Source of the DNA: Luteitalea pratensis
Lineage (GTDB): Bacteria; Acidobacteriota; Vicinamibacteria; Vicinamibacterales; Vicinamibacteraceae
Assembly: GCF_001618865.1 (NCBI RefSeq)
Contig: NZ_CP015136.1
Coordinates: 7,413,001 to 7,477,000, forward strand
DNA length: 64,000 bases
Direction of reading: 5' to 3'
Of this stretch, positions 25,471 through 38,852 are shown one piece after another; position 1 is the first letter of the stretch; each line of letters opens with the position of its first letter. The notes under the pieces were generated by a model. That model made no database searches. It saw nothing but the letters and a program-made list of their open reading frames with translations, and was not told the DNA's origin. The position numbers and the translations under genes are program-made.

Positions 25471-26880
25471 ATGAGTCAACCCTCCCGCCCCTTGCTGCTG
25501 GTCGATGACGAGGGCGCGTTCCGGCGCGGGGTTGCGGAGTACCTGTCCGGTACCGGCTTCACGGTGACCGAGGCGTCGACCGTCGCCGAAGCCCTGGAGC
25601 AACTCGAGGGGTTTGCCTTCGACGTGGTGCTCACGGATCTGCGGTTGCCCGACGGTGAGGGCACGACGGTGCTCGACGCGGCCCGTGCCCGCTACCCTGA
25701 CATCCTCGTGCTTGTCGTCACCGGCCACGGATCCATCCGGGCGGCCGTGGATGCCATTCGGCAGGGGGCAGCTGACTTCGTGACCAAGCCCTTCCAGCTC
25801 GCCGAACTCGACCTGGCGCTTGGCCGGGCCATCGAGCGCCAGCGCCTGCAAGCGGAGAACACATACCTGCGCGAGCAGCTTCGGGAACGGTATCGGCTCG
25901 CGCAGTTGGTGGGGCGCAGTCCCGCGATGCAGGAGGTGTTCAAGATCGTCGAGACGGTGGCGCCGACCAACAGCACCATCCTGATCCTCGGCGAGACAGG
26001 CACTGGCAAGGAGCTGGTCGCGCGCGCGATCCATCAGATCAGCACGAGGTCAGGCGAGAAGTTCGTCGCGCTCAACTGCAGTGCCATCCCCGAGTCGCTG
26101 CTCGAGGCGGAGCTGTTCGGGCACGTCAAGGGCGCGTTCACCGGCGCGATCGCGAGTCGCCCGGGCCGATTCGAGCTCGCCCATCGCGGCACCCTCTTCC
26201 TCGACGAGATCGGGACCATGCCCGTGCCGCTGCAGGCCAAGCTGCTGCGGGCGCTGCAGGAGCGCGAGGTGGAGCGCATCGGCGAGGCGCGCCCGATCAA
26301 GATCGACGTGCGTGTGCTGGCCGCGACCAATGCCAACCTGGACGAGATGGTGCGGCAGGGCACGTTCCGCGAGGACCTCTTCTACCGCCTCAACGTCATC
26401 CCGGTGCAGTTGCCGCCGCTGCGGGAACGGCGCGACGATGTGCCGCTGCTGGTGCGCGACATGTTGCAGCGGCTCGGCGCCCAGTCGGTGCCGCCGCGAA
26501 TCGATGTGACGTTCTCGCAGGAGGCGATGCGCCGACTGATGGCGTACGACTGGCCCGGCAACATCCGGCAACTCGAGAACACGGTGGAGCGCGCCCTGGC
26601 GCTGAGTCCGGGCCGATCGCAGATCGACGTGAGCGTGCTTCCGCCCGATGTCCGCGGCGATCGCCCTGACGACCGTGGCGTCACCATCAACCTGCCCGAG
26701 CAGGGACTCGATCTCGAACAGGAACTGGCGTCGGTCGAACGTGTCTACATTGCCCAGGCGCTGGCGCGGACCGAACAGAACCGCAGCCGCGCGGCCGATC
26801 TGCTCGGCGTCAAGCGGACGACGCTGGTAGAGAAGATCAAGCGGCTGGAACGCCTGGGGCTCGGGGACGGGCTACAGTAA
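25471..26880 (+). CDS. NtrC-type sigma-54-dependent response regulator
   Basis: A 469-residue regulator. The receiver domain has acidic residues at 12-13, phospho-acceptor Asp 56 (VVLTDLRLP) and Lys 105. The AAA+ domain has Walker A GETGTGK at 174-180, the sigma-54 contact loop GAFTGA at 221-226 and Walker B TLFLDEIG at 241-248, with the arginine-finger region further on. A Fis-like helix-turn-helix ends the protein (RSRAADLLGVKRTTLVEKIK). The frame is open back to 24976 but passes through repeats; ATG at 25471 starts the domain correctly. The cognate kinase is not obvious; the DHp mini-protein 560 bp away is a candidate relay partner. Confidence 0.93.
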   Translation: MSQPSRPLLLVDDEGAFRRGVAEYLSGTGFTVTEASTVAEALEQLEGFAFDVVLTDLRLPDGEGTTVLDAARARYPDILVLVVTGHGSIRAAVDAIRQGAADFVTKPFQLAELDLALGRAIERQRLQAENTYLREQLRERYRLAQLVGRSPAMQEVFKIVETVAPTNSTILILGETGTGKELVARAIHQISTRSGEKFVALNCSAIPESLLEAELFGHVKGAFTGAIASRPGRFELAHRGTLFLDEIGTMPVPLQAKLLRALQEREVERIGEARPIKIDVRVLAATNANLDEMVRQGTFREDLFYRLNVIPVQLPPLRERRDDVPLLVRDMLQRLGAQSVPPRIDVTFSQEAMRRLMAYDWPGNIRQLENTVERALALSPGRSQIDVSVLPPDVRGDRPDDRGVTINLPEQGLDLEQELASVERVYIAQALARTEQNRSRAADLLGVKRTTLVEKIKRLERLGLGDGLQ

Positions 26881-26906
26881 ATTTCAAATTTCGAATTTCA
26901 AATTTC
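26879..26906. repeat. aaatttc heptad array overlapping a stop codon
   Basis: Four in-phase heptads (aaatttc, aaatttc, gaatttc, aaatttc), AT-rich in a GC-rich genome. The first two bases belong to the TAA stop of the sigma-54 regulator. It ends 12 bp before the next start codon. Confidence 0.85.
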
Positions 26907-26918
26907 AAGGACTCCCAC

Positions 26919-28469
26919 ATGGCACGCGGCGCCTTCTGGACCATCATCGTCGACGATCAGCCGACGGCATTCCGCGCGCCGGTACGCGAGGACCTGCTGC
27001 CGACGCTGAAGCAGCTGCATCGGCAGCACCCGACGGCCGTCATCAAGTGGTTCCAGCGCGGGCGGCTGTGGGAGACCCCCGGCGACGCGATGGATGCCAC
27101 CAAGCCGCCCAGCCGCGGCGTCGGCTGGCGGCCGGGCGGCGCCCACAAGGATCCGCGCGACCAGTACAAGGTGCCGCGCGACGTGAAGCGGGCGCGCTGG
27201 GCGTCGCAGGCTGCAGACGGGCGGGGGCCGTGGATGAAGGGGGACAAACCCTTTAACGCCGAACGCCTGCCGCGCCGAAGCCCCGGGGCGGAGGCGGGCA
27301 GAACGACTTCGTCGACGGGCACCGGGCACCGGGAAACGGGAACCGGCGGACGTCCACCACGCGCCGACAGGCCTACAGGTGATCGGCCGGCGTGGAAGCC
27401 GAAGGGCGACAGCGCGACGAACGACGAACGCCTGCCGCGCCGAAGCCCCGAGGCGGAGGCGGGCAGAACGACTTCGTCGACGGGCACCGGGCACCGGGAA
27501 CCGGGAACCGGCGGACGTCCACCACGCGCCGACAGGCCTACAGGTGATCGGCCGGCGTGGAAGCCGAAGGGCGACAGCGCGACGAACGACGAACGCCTGC
27601 CGCGCCGAAGCCCCGAGGCGGAGGCGGGCAGAACGACTTCGTCGACGGGCACCGGGCACCGGGAACCGGGAACCGGCGGACGTCCACCACGCGCCGACAG
27701 GCCTACAGGTGATCGGCCTGCGTGGAAGCCGAAAGGCGACGGGCCCTTTGCGGCGCGCGGCGAGAAGCCCGCGTGGAGGCCCAGGGAGGATCGGGCGACC
27801 AACGCCGAACGCCTGCCGCGCCGAAGCCCCGGGGCGGAGGCGGGCCGAACGACTTCATCGACGGGCACCGGGAACCGGGAACCGGGAACCGTTGGACGCC
27901 CGCCCCGCGCCGACAGGCCGACAGGTGATCGGCCAACGGGTGAACGGCCTGCCTGGAAGCCGAAAGGCGACGGGCCTTTCGCGGCGCGCGGTGAAAGACC
28001 CGCGTGGAAACCCAAGGCGGACCGTGCGACCAGCGCCGAGGGCAGGCCTGCGTGGAAGCCCAAAGGCGATCGGCCAGCGGGTGATCGACCGGCGTGGAAA
28101 CCAAAGGGCGATGGCCCGCCGGCGGTCCGCGGCGAGAAGCCCGCCTGGAAGCCGAAAGGCGACCGGCCCACTGGCGACCGGCCCGCGTGGAAGCCCAAAG
28201 GCGATCGGCCAACGGGTGATCGACCGGCCTGGAAACCGAAGGCGGACGGCGCGCGGCCGGCAAAGCCCGGCTATCGCGGCACTGGGACCGGTGGTGGAGA
28301 CAGGCCGCGCAGCAGCGCGTCGCGCGGTGACTGGCGTGGCGATCGCCCGGGCCGCGATGCGACTCCGCGGCCCGGCGGCGATCCACCGGCGCCTGCGAAG
28401 AAGGCCCGCACTTGGCGCGCTGGCGAGGTTCCGCCAGCGGATCGGAAGCGGAAAAAGAGCGATGACTAG
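26919..28469 (+). CDS. Arg/Lys/Pro-rich disordered repeat protein with small N-terminal domain
   Basis: A 516-residue protein. Residues 1-110 form a conserved-looking domain (ARGAFWTIIVDDQPTAFRA, then LKQLHRQHPTAVIKWFQRG and RDQYKVPRDVKRARW). The rest is low-complexity and strongly basic: three 55-residue perfect repeats encoded by 165-bp DNA units, then many DRPAWKPKGD units. The 165-bp unit contains two intergenic repeat types (the cgccgaagcc palindrome and cgggcac/cgggaac heptads), so it seems to have grown by capture and tandem duplication of intergenic repeats. The basic tail suggests nucleic-acid or ribosome binding; the true function is unknown. The N-terminal domain is not one I can name. 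Confidence 0.75.
   Translation: MARGAFWTIIVDDQPTAFRAPVREDLLPTLKQLHRQHPTAVIKWFQRGRLWETPGDAMDATKPPSRGVGWRPGGAHKDPRDQYKVPRDVKRARWASQAADGRGPWMKGDKPFNAERLPRRSPGAEAGRTTSSTGTGHRETGTGGRPPRADRPTGDRPAWKPKGDSATNDERLPRRSPEAEAGRTTSSTGTGHREPGTGGRPPRADRPTGDRPAWKPKGDSATNDERLPRRSPEAEAGRTTSSTGTGHREPGTGGRPPRADRPTGDRPAWKPKGDGPFAARGEKPAWRPREDRATNAERLPRRSPGAEAGRTTSSTGTGNREPGTVGRPPRADRPTGDRPTGERPAWKPKGDGPFAARGERPAWKPKADRATSAEGRPAWKPKGDRPAGDRPAWKPKGDGPPAVRGEKPAWKPKGDRPTGDRPAWKPKGDRPTGDRPAWKPKADGARPAKPGYRGTGTGGGDRPRSSASRGDWRGDRPGRDATPRPGGDPPAPAKKARTWRAGEVPPADRKRKKSDD
27258..27740 (+). repeat. Three tandem 165-bp units within the repeat protein gene
   Basis: Units begin at 27258, 27423 and 27588, almost identical, each with a cgccgaagcc palindrome and a cgggcac/cgggaac heptad array. 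A fourth, diverged copy of the core lies near 27805-27895. The period is 55 codons, so the frame is kept. Confidence 0.9.
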
Positions 28470-28496
28470 AGCTGGTCGGACCACGGCGGCCCGGCC

Positions 28497-28847
28497 GTGA
28501 TCGTGCACGTCGTGCTCTTTCGTCCGCGACCGGACGTCAGCGACGGCGACCGCGACCGCATGCTCGAGGCGATGCGAGTGGCGGCGCGAGACATCCCCAC
28601 CGTCCGGCGATTCCGCATCGGCGCACATATCGCGGAGGCGGTGCCTTACGTGATCAGCGGCTTTCCGTCCTTTCCGTGGATCGCACTGCTGGAGTTCGAC
28701 GACGAGGCCGGGCTGCGAACCTACCTCGCGCATCCGCTGCATCGCGACCTTGGCGCGCGCTTCAACGCGACCGCGGAAGCCGCGATGATCTACGACTTCG
28801 CCATCACCGAAGAACTCGGTCAATTCAAAAGTCAATATTCAGAATGA
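28497..28847 (+). CDS. Dabb-family (stress-responsive A/B barrel) protein
   Basis: A 116-residue protein with the dimeric A/B barrel pattern: IVHVVLFRPRPDVSDGDRD at the start, the RRFRIGAHI strand, WIALLEFDDEAGLRTYLAHP and the closing helix-strand. Dabb proteins are small dimeric barrels of mixed or unknown function. It starts with GTG 27 bp after the repeat protein gene. The last eight or so residues and the TGA stop are encoded by an aattcag-type heptad array, so the native C-terminus was probably different. Confidence 0.82.
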   Translation: MIVHVVLFRPRPDVSDGDRDRMLEAMRVAARDIPTVRRFRIGAHIAEAVPYVISGFPSFPWIALLEFDDEAGLRTYLAHPLHRDLGARFNATAEAAMIYDFAITEELGQFKSQYSE

Positions 28848-29040
28848 AGGTCAAGCGATGCGTATCCGCAGCTCGACACACTCGAGGCAGCTCGCAGCGC
28901 CCTCAATTTTGAATTCTGAATGTCAGCGAAGGGCGCCTGAATTGCCTGTGCTGAATGTCATCAACGTGAGCCTCAACTGCCGGATCGCATGATGGCGCTG
29001 TACGCCCCGCGCTCAATTCTGAATTCTATATTCTGAATTA
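28821..29040. repeat. Cluster of aattcag/tgaattc heptad arrays between convergent genes
   Basis: Three arrays: 28821-28848 (caattca, aaagtca, atattca, gaatgaa), 28901-28965 (tcaattt, tgaattc, tgaatgt then a copy of the cagcgaagg element) and 29013-29040 (tcaattc, tgaattc, tatattc, tgaatta). The first gives the Dabb gene its TGA and the last gives dusB its TAA. No gene lies between. Confidence 0.85.
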
Positions 29041-30192
29041 CTTGTAGAAGAATTCGCCGATGAGCTCGCGTACGTGCGTGACCGACTCTGCGTGGTTGAT
29101 CGCCGTACGGAAGTTCGATCCGCCCTCGTAGCCCTTCGAATACCACGCGTTGAGCGCCCGCAGCTTGTTCACCACCCAGCGTTCGCGGCCACGCGCCGGC
29201 GCGCGCAGCGCTGACCGCTGGTAGGGCCCGCTCTCCGAGCGGGCCGTCTCCTCTTCATCGACAATGTGCGGCGCGGTGTGACGGAACCCCTCGGCCTCGC
29301 CAACCCGCTCGTTCATCAGCAACTCGATGTACTCGAGCAGGAACTGCCCGCGGTCGCGCATGGTGACAACGCGTGCGTCGCGTCCGGCAGCCAGGTCGGC
29401 CGCCTGCGCGAGGATCCACGGATTGCGCAGGACGCCGCGGCCCACCAGCACGCCGTCTGGTCCCGTCCGCAAGCGATCGATGACGTGTTCCGGCTCGACG
29501 CAGTCGCCGCTGCCGAACACGGGAATCGAGACCTGCTCGGCCACGAGCGCGATGAGCGACCAGTCTGAGCTGCCGGCGTAGGCCTGCTTCGCGGTCCGGC
29601 CGTGCACGGTCACCGCCGCCGCACCGGCGTCCTCCACCATGCGCGCCAGCACCGGCGCATTGATCTCGTCGTCGTTCCAGCCGGCCCGCATCTTGACGGT
29701 GACCGGGATCCGCACCGCCCTGGCCATCGCTTCGACGATGGCGGCGGCATGCCGCGGGTCACGCATCAACGAACAGCCCGCATTGTGCTTGGAGATCTTG
29801 GGGACCGGGCAGCCCATGTTGATGTCGACGATGTCGGCACCCATGCCCTCGACGATGCGCGCGGCGTCGGCCATCTTCGCCGGATCGCCGCCGAAGATCT
29901 GGATCGAGACGGGGCGCTCTTCTTCCGTGTATTCGGCGTACTCGAGCGTCCTGTCGATGCCGCGCACGAGCCCCTCGGAGCTGACCATCTCGGTGACGAC
30001 GAGCCCGCATCCGCCCTGCCGCTTGACGAGGCGGCGGAAGGCGGTGTCGGTCATGCCGGCCATCGGCGCAACGCCCACGGGCGCGGCGAGCGCGATCCGA
30101 CCGATCCTGGGACGATTGGAGGATTTCGGCTGCGGTGGGTCAGGCGTCGCGGCTACGTCGGTCGCGGTGACGACGGACGTCGGCAGGCTCAC
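29038..30192 (-). CDS. dusB: tRNA-dihydrouridine synthase, DusB-type
   Basis: A 384-residue flavoenzyme that reduces uridine in the tRNA D-loop. It has APMAGMTD at 42-49 (FMN binding), the catalytic-Cys motif NMGCP at 125-129, VTVKMRAGWND, TVHGRTAKQAYAG and VFGSGDCV. The GTG start at 30192 overlaps the SurA-like gene stop as GTGA; the first 30 residues are not conserved. Residues about 316-324 are encoded by a REP-like palindrome, inserted in a loop before the C-terminal tRNA-binding helices (NKLRALNAWYSKG). The stop codon comes from a heptad array. It may be co-transcribed with the chaperone gene. Confidence 0.9.
   Translation of the reverse strand: MSLPTSVVTATDVAATPDPPQPKSSNRPRIGRIALAAPVGVAPMAGMTDTAFRRLVKRQGGCGLVVTEMVSSEGLVRGIDRTLEYAEYTEEERPVSIQIFGGDPAKMADAARIVEGMGADIVDINMGCPVPKISKHNAGCSLMRDPRHAAAIVEAMARAVRIPVTVKMRAGWNDDEINAPVLARMVEDAGAAAVTVHGRTAKQAYAGSSDWSLIALVAEQVSIPVFGSGDCVEPEHVIDRLRTGPDGVLVGRGVLRNPWILAQAADLAAGRDARVVTMRDRGQFLLEYIELLMNERVGEAEGFRHTAPHIVDEEETARSESGPYQRSALRAPARGRERWVVNKLRALNAWYSKGYEGGSNFRTAINHAESVTHVRELIGEFFYK
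29221..29245 (+). repeat. GTAG-headed REP-like palindrome inside dusB
   Basis: GTAGGG followed by CCCGCTC-TCC-GAGCGGG. It lies in the opposite orientation to the gene and is translated as a short Ser/Glu/Gly/Pro segment. Confidence 0.8.
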
Positions 30193-31313
30193 GGGTTCGA
30201 GCCGGCCTTGGGTGGCGCCGCGGGGCGCGCCTTGGCGGCTTCCTCGACGAGGGCCTTTCCGGCCTCCACCACGCCCACGTCGAAGGCGGCCTTGAGCGAC
30301 GGGCTCTTCCACTCGATGATTGCCTGGGCGCGGAGGCGCTCGAGATACTTGAGCACTTCGCCGGCGCGACGCTGGTTGAAGACCTTGTCCGCGATCTGAT
30401 CGCGTGCTTCTTCGAACGTCGCCTGCTTGCGGGGCACCCGCGCGTCCAGCTTGAGGAGCCGATAGCCATTGCCGGCATCGAGCGGCTCGGACACCTGCCC
30501 GACCTTGAGCGTGGACAGTAGCTTCTGGATGTCGGGATTGAGTTCCTCCACCCCGAGCGGACCGATCAGGCCGCCGTTGGCCTTGGACGCGGCATCGGAG
30601 ACTTCACCGGCGACGGCAGCAAAGTCCTCCTTCAGCACGCGCTGGCGGATCTGTTCGATCTTCTCGCGCGCGGCGGTCATCGCGGCTTGCGCGGCGGCCG
30701 GGCCCTCGGCCGGCGCCGTCGTCGCGGCGCGCACGAACAGTTCCCGCAGGGTGACGGACTCGTTGGTGAGGAACTCTTCCTTGTGCGCATCGAAATACGC
30801 GCGCGACTCCTCTTCCGAGATGCTGATGCGCGCGAACACGTCCTGCTGCTGAACGCGATTGATCAGCATCTGCTTTTCGAACGCCTTGCGCAGCCCGGGA
30901 ATCGTCAGGCCTTCCTGCTTCAACGCCGCCTGGAACTTCTCCTCGGTATCGAGCTTGTTCTCCTTGCGGATGTTGGCGAGGATGCCGTTGAACTGCTCGT
31001 CGGTCATCTTGAGCCCGAGCTCGCGCCCGCGCTGGACGAGCAGCAGTTCGTCGATGGCGTTGACGATGACTCGCGGCGTGACCTCGTCGAGCATCTTGCG
31101 CAGCGCCACGTCGTTCTGCAGGTCGGCGGCCGTGACGTTCGGGTTGCTGGCGCGCAACGCCGACACCTGCAACTGTTCGACGTCCGTCTTGGTGAGGATC
31201 TCGCCGTTGACCTTCACCAGCACCTGCTCGATCACGTCGGCGCGCAATCCCGCGACCGACAGGCCGAGCGCCAGCCCGAGGACCCCGAAAATACGCAAAG
31301 TCATACGCTTCAT
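30189..31313 (-). CDS. SurA/PpiC-type periplasmic peptidyl-prolyl isomerase
   Basis: A 374-residue exported chaperone. A signal peptide covers about 1-25 (ends near LRADV). A SurA_N-like helical domain follows (VLVKVNGEILTKTDVEQLQ, then DELLLVQRGRELGLKMTDEQ), then one parvulin domain of roughly 180-300 (SVTLRELFV ... GGLIGPLGVEELNP ... VSEPLDAGNGYRLLKLD). It should assist folding of outer-membrane proteins. E. coli SurA has two parvulin domains; this has one. The last 25 residues are Ala/Lys/Pro-rich. The stop overlaps the dusB GTG. Confidence 0.88.
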   Translation of the reverse strand: MKRMTLRIFGVLGLALGLSVAGLRADVIEQVLVKVNGEILTKTDVEQLQVSALRASNPNVTAADLQNDVALRKMLDEVTPRVIVNAIDELLLVQRGRELGLKMTDEQFNGILANIRKENKLDTEEKFQAALKQEGLTIPGLRKAFEKQMLINRVQQQDVFARISISEEESRAYFDAHKEEFLTNESVTLRELFVRAATTAPAEGPAAAQAAMTAAREKIEQIRQRVLKEDFAAVAGEVSDAASKANGGLIGPLGVEELNPDIQKLLSTLKVGQVSEPLDAGNGYRLLKLDARVPRKQATFEEARDQIADKVFNQRRAGEVLKYLERLRAQAIIEWKSPSLKAAFDVGVVEAGKALVEEAAKARPAAPPKAGSNP

Positions 31314-31342
31314 CGCTTTACACAGTGTAACCGGGGCGGGCC

Positions 31343-31388
31343 AGGATCTCAGGATCTCAGGATCTCAGGAACCCAGGGCTTAGGGCTT
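31343..31388. repeat. aggatctc octamer and agggctt heptad arrays
   Basis: Three tandem aggatctc octamers (31343-31366) followed by two agggctt heptads (31375-31388), upstream of the SurA-like gene. The octamer is the only clear non-7 period besides the hexamers at 37.2 kb. Confidence 0.75.
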
Positions 31389-31557
31389 AGGCTCAGAATC
31401 TCGAGCTCAGCCGCAGCGGGGACACACGCCAGCGCCCTTGAAAACCTGGAACCTGCAGCCGGCATGTCATTTGACGATCCCGACCGTAGCTGTGGCGGTA
31501 CAACATACAGGTCCTGGACGCCTGTGACCGCAATAACTGGTGTTGGTGCGCTAGACC
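31389..31557. other. Intergenic spacer between repeat arrays upstream of the SurA-like gene
   Basis: About 170 bp of unique sequence between two heptad arrays. It must hold the SurA-like gene promoter on the minus strand, but no convincing -35/-10 pair is visible. No gene or structured RNA is recognised. Confidence 0.4.
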
Positions 31558-31632
31558 GTAAGCCCTAAGCCTCAGCCCGTAGCCCGTAGCCCGTAGGCCG
31601 TAGCCTGTAGGCTGTAGGCTGCAGGCTGCAGG

Positions 31633-31634
<2 letters not shown>
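31558..31634. repeat. Strand-switching array of 11 heptads at the mfd stop codon
   Basis: Eleven in-phase 7-bp units: gtaagcc and ctaagcc pass through gtagccc copies to gtaggct and gcaggct. The two halves are complementary in type, so the array can fold into a long hairpin. Its last bases form part of the TAG stop of mfd. Confidence 0.9.
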
Positions 31635-35265
<3,631 letters not shown>

Positions 35266-35301
35266 CGTGAGGCGGTCGGCCAGACTCACCAGAATAACAG
35301 C

Positions 35302-35343
35302 GGGTACCGGGTACCGGGTACCGGGTACCGGGTACCGGGTACC
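35302..35343. repeat. Perfect gggtacc heptad array (6 units)
   Basis: Six identical gggtacc units directly upstream of mfd. The perfect identity suggests recent expansion or active maintenance. Confidence 0.95.
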
Positions 35344-35415
35344 GGGAGTCGGCTGGGGCTCGGGTAGGGCCACGTAATGCCGGAATGCCTCGAATGCCGG
35401 GAATGTCGAAGGAAG

Positions 35416-35468
35416 CGCCGGGCTGTGCCTTGGGCGCCGAAGCCTGGGCGGAGGCGGCCAGCCCGGCG
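35416..35468. repeat. Long inverted repeat with internal cgccgaagcc palindrome
   Basis: Nine-bp perfect arms, CGCCGGGCT and AGCCCGGCG, enclose ggcgccgaagcctgggcgg and its tail. It is the same composite architecture as the element in mfd, but without the GTAG end. Confidence 0.75.
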
Positions 35469-35520
35469 TTCGGGCCCTCGGAGTCGAGAGTCGGCAGCGA
35501 CTGCAGGCCGCGGCCCGCGG

Positions 35521-36396
35521 TCAGGACCGGGATCGCAGCTGATCGGCCGGGATGCCGAGCGCGATGCCGAATGCCCGCAGCCGCTCCTGCACGCGGCGTG
35601 CGCGATCCGGCCCAAGGCGCAACAATTGCCGCTGCGCGGCCGAGAGGCCCTCGTATCGCTCGTCGTTATACGCGTAGTTGATGCCCCTGGCCTGCTGCAT
35701 TTGAGCGTTCGGCGGTGGTAACGGTGTCGCCAGCAGATGCCGGATGGCGCGGGTCATCGCGTCGTCGAACGTACCGCCAGCGCCAAGCTCCGCGTACGCC
35801 TCCTCGAGGCGTGGCTTGAGCCGTCCATAGAGCCGCGCGAGCTGGGGGGTCGGCATGTCCTCGACGAGGATCACGAGCCCGTCGTACCGTGCGTAACTGG
35901 CCGGATCGATCGTCAGTTCGTCGCCACGCTGCTGCACCTTGAACGGCGCGCGGGGTGCGACGGCACGAACCTGGCCCGCGGGTGAGTCTCCCCGCGCAAT
36001 CGCGTCGACGCTGACGGCGAACCGGCGTACAAGGCCGTCCGAGGCCAGGAGGGCTGCAAGCTCCGGACGCGACGAAAGGACGGCGAGGAGCGGCCTCACG
36101 TACCCGTCGAGGTTACCCAGGGGAGGAAGGTTCGGGTCGGGCTCCCCGACGCCCAGCCCTTGTACCTGCGGCACCGGGCGCTCCACCACCTCCTCGGTCG
36201 GGACCCTGCCGATGGCCTCGGCCGGGGACTTCGACGTCCGCGGTGCCCACCACCACAAGGCACCGACGACGACGGCGACGAGCACGAACAGCCCGATCCA
36301 GGCGAGGCGGTTGTTCGCGGTGTGGTCGCGTCGGGGCACGAGCAGCGGCTCCCGCCCATCGTCTTGTCCGCGCAGTCGATCGAGGTCCTCGTCCAT
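35521..36396 (-). CDS. DUF3014 membrane-anchored protein
   Basis: A 291-residue protein with one membrane helix near 31-51 ([20 protein letters not shown]) and a periplasmic domain that follows the DUF3014 pattern: [41 protein letters not shown] in successive pieces, then [22 protein letters not shown] and [22 protein letters not shown]. No function is known for the family. It is transcribed away from the ACT-domain gene, with which it shares an 85-bp divergent gap, and lies upstream of mfd. Confidence 0.85.
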   Translation of the reverse strand: MDEDLDRLRGQDDGREPLLVPRRDHTANNRLAWIGLFVLVAVVVGALWWWAPRTSKSPAEAIGRVPTEEVVERPVPQVQGLGVGEPDPNLPPLGNLDGYVRPLLAVLSSRPELAALLASDGLVRRFAVSVDAIARGDSPAGQVRAVAPRAPFKVQQRGDELTIDPASYARYDGLVILVEDMPTPQLARLYGRLKPRLEEAYAELGAGGTFDDAMTRAIRHLLATPLPPPNAQMQQARGINYAYNDERYEGLSAAQRQLLRLGPDRARRVQERLRAFGIALGIPADQLRSRS

Positions 36397-36481
36397 GGCA
36401 TTTCTCCCGGCTCACCCACCGCTCGCTGACCTTCTGACGTCCACCTTCTTCCAAAGGCTCGTCTTCCCGTACCATTCCCGC

Positions 36482-37144
36482 GTGCCAGATCGGGTCACCC
36501 CGCTTGCCCTCGTGCTTACCACCCGGAGCGGGCCGGGCGTACTTCATGCCGTAAGCGGAATCATCGCCGAACATGGCGGCGACATCACCAGCCTGACGAT
36601 CGTCGAGAACAGCCCGGACGTGACGCGCCTGCTGCTGGAGGTGTCGGCACCGGATGCCGAGGCCCTACTGACCGATCTCGCCGCCGCCGAGCCGGTGCAG
36701 GCCGTCGAGCGCGTGGCCACGTTCCAGCACGTGTTCGGCAAGCGCGTGATCATCATGGGTGGCGGCGCGCAAGTTGGCCAGGTCGCCATAGGCGCCATCG
36801 CCGAGGCCGACCGGCACAACATCCGCGGCGAGAAGATCTCGGTGGACACGATTCCGCTTGTCGGTGAACAGGCGCTCGCCGAAGCCGTGCGCGCCGTGTC
36901 GCGCCTGCCGCGCGCCCGCGTGCTCGTCCTCGCGGGATCGCTGATGGGTGGCGAGATCGAGACGGCGGTCCGCGAAGTTCGCGCGCAGGGGTTGACGGTC
37001 ATCAGCCTCAACATGGCCGGCAGCGTGCCGGACGCGAGCGATCTCGTGGTGACCGATCCGGTGCAGGCCGGCGTGATGGCAGTGATGGCCATCGCCGACA
37101 CGGCGCGTTTTCGCATCGACAGGCTGACGAAGCGAGTGTTTTGA
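36482..37144 (+). CDS. ACT-domain protein with C-terminal DUF5612-like region
   Basis: A 220-residue protein. An N-terminal ACT domain ([28 protein letters not shown]) binds a small ligand, often an amino acid. The rest has [38 protein letters not shown] and a Rossmann-like half ([18 protein letters not shown]), a combination I associate with DUF5612-type proteins. The GTG start at 36482 fits the ACT fold; the longer frame to 35939 lies antisense to the DUF3014 gene. A ligand-sensing or regulatory role is likely; nothing more specific can be said. Confidence 0.7.
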   Translation: MPDRVTPLALVLTTRSGPGVLHAVSGIIAEHGGDITSLTIVENSPDVTRLLLEVSAPDAEALLTDLAAAEPVQAVERVATFQHVFGKRVIIMGGGAQVGQVAIGAIAEADRHNIRGEKISVDTIPLVGEQALAEAVRAVSRLPRARVLVLAGSLMGGEIETAVREVRAQGLTVISLNMAGSVPDASDLVVTDPVQAGVMAVMAIADTARFRIDRLTKRVF

Positions 37145-37152
37145 AACGTCTT

Positions 37153-37251
37153 GCCTACGGCCTACGGCCTGCAGCCTGCCTGAGGCAGCACTGTAAGTGT
37201 GGGTGTGGGTGTGGGTTGGATGTGTAGGCTGTAGGCTGCAGGCGGTAGGCT
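37153..37251. repeat. Inverted pair of heptad arrays flanking a gtgggt hexamer array
   Basis: Left array 37153-37180 (gcctacg, gcctacg, gcctgca, gcctgcc), right array 37224-37251 (gtaggct, gtaggct, gcaggcg, gtaggct), roughly complementary, with about three gtgggt hexamers (37198-37217) between. A large hairpin is possible. It fills the gap between the ACT-domain gene and the amidohydrolase gene. Confidence 0.85.
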
Positions 37252-37267
37252 GACAGGCCCGGAGGGC

Positions 37268-38511
<1,244 letters not shown>

Positions 38512-38515
<4 letters not shown>

Positions 38516-38718
38516 ACGGGCGCTTCGTCAGACGAGGGCTCATTCGGCCGACGCCGGCGCTTCGGCGTCGCCGACCTGGCCCTTTCGTCCGTGAGGGCCT
38601 CGAGCCTCTCGCGCACGATGACCGCATCACTGGTCGCCGCGGTGGACTTGGTCAGGGTCGATGACCACTCCTGCCGCCGCGGGGCGAGCACTTCGAACGA
38701 GTCGAGCCAGACAAGCAT
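38512..38718 (-). CDS. Small hypothetical protein, uncertain
   Basis: A possible 68-residue protein on the minus strand with high GC at the third codon position. It overlaps the amidohydrolase stop by 4 bp, and the Arg-rich C-terminal half (KRRRRPNEP) shows no recognised family. No good ribosome binding site is seen. It may be chance; the remainder of 38719-38852 holds nothing I can identify. Confidence 0.3.
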
Positions 38719-38852
38719 GCCTGTGCCTGTTGCGAGGAGCTTGCCGACGCCTGGGCGGGCCAGGTCTGGCTCGACGACACGTGTCGAGGGCGTTCAGGGA
38801 TGCACAGGGCACCTGCTTCCCTGGGCAGGGAAGCGGGTACTCATCGTCGCGG

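Noticed and set aside
26957-28386. Minus-strand and other-frame open readings in the repeat protein gene
   Set aside because: Repeats lacking stop codons leave several frames open; only the plus-strand frame from 26919 has a non-repetitive N-terminal domain and a sensible start.
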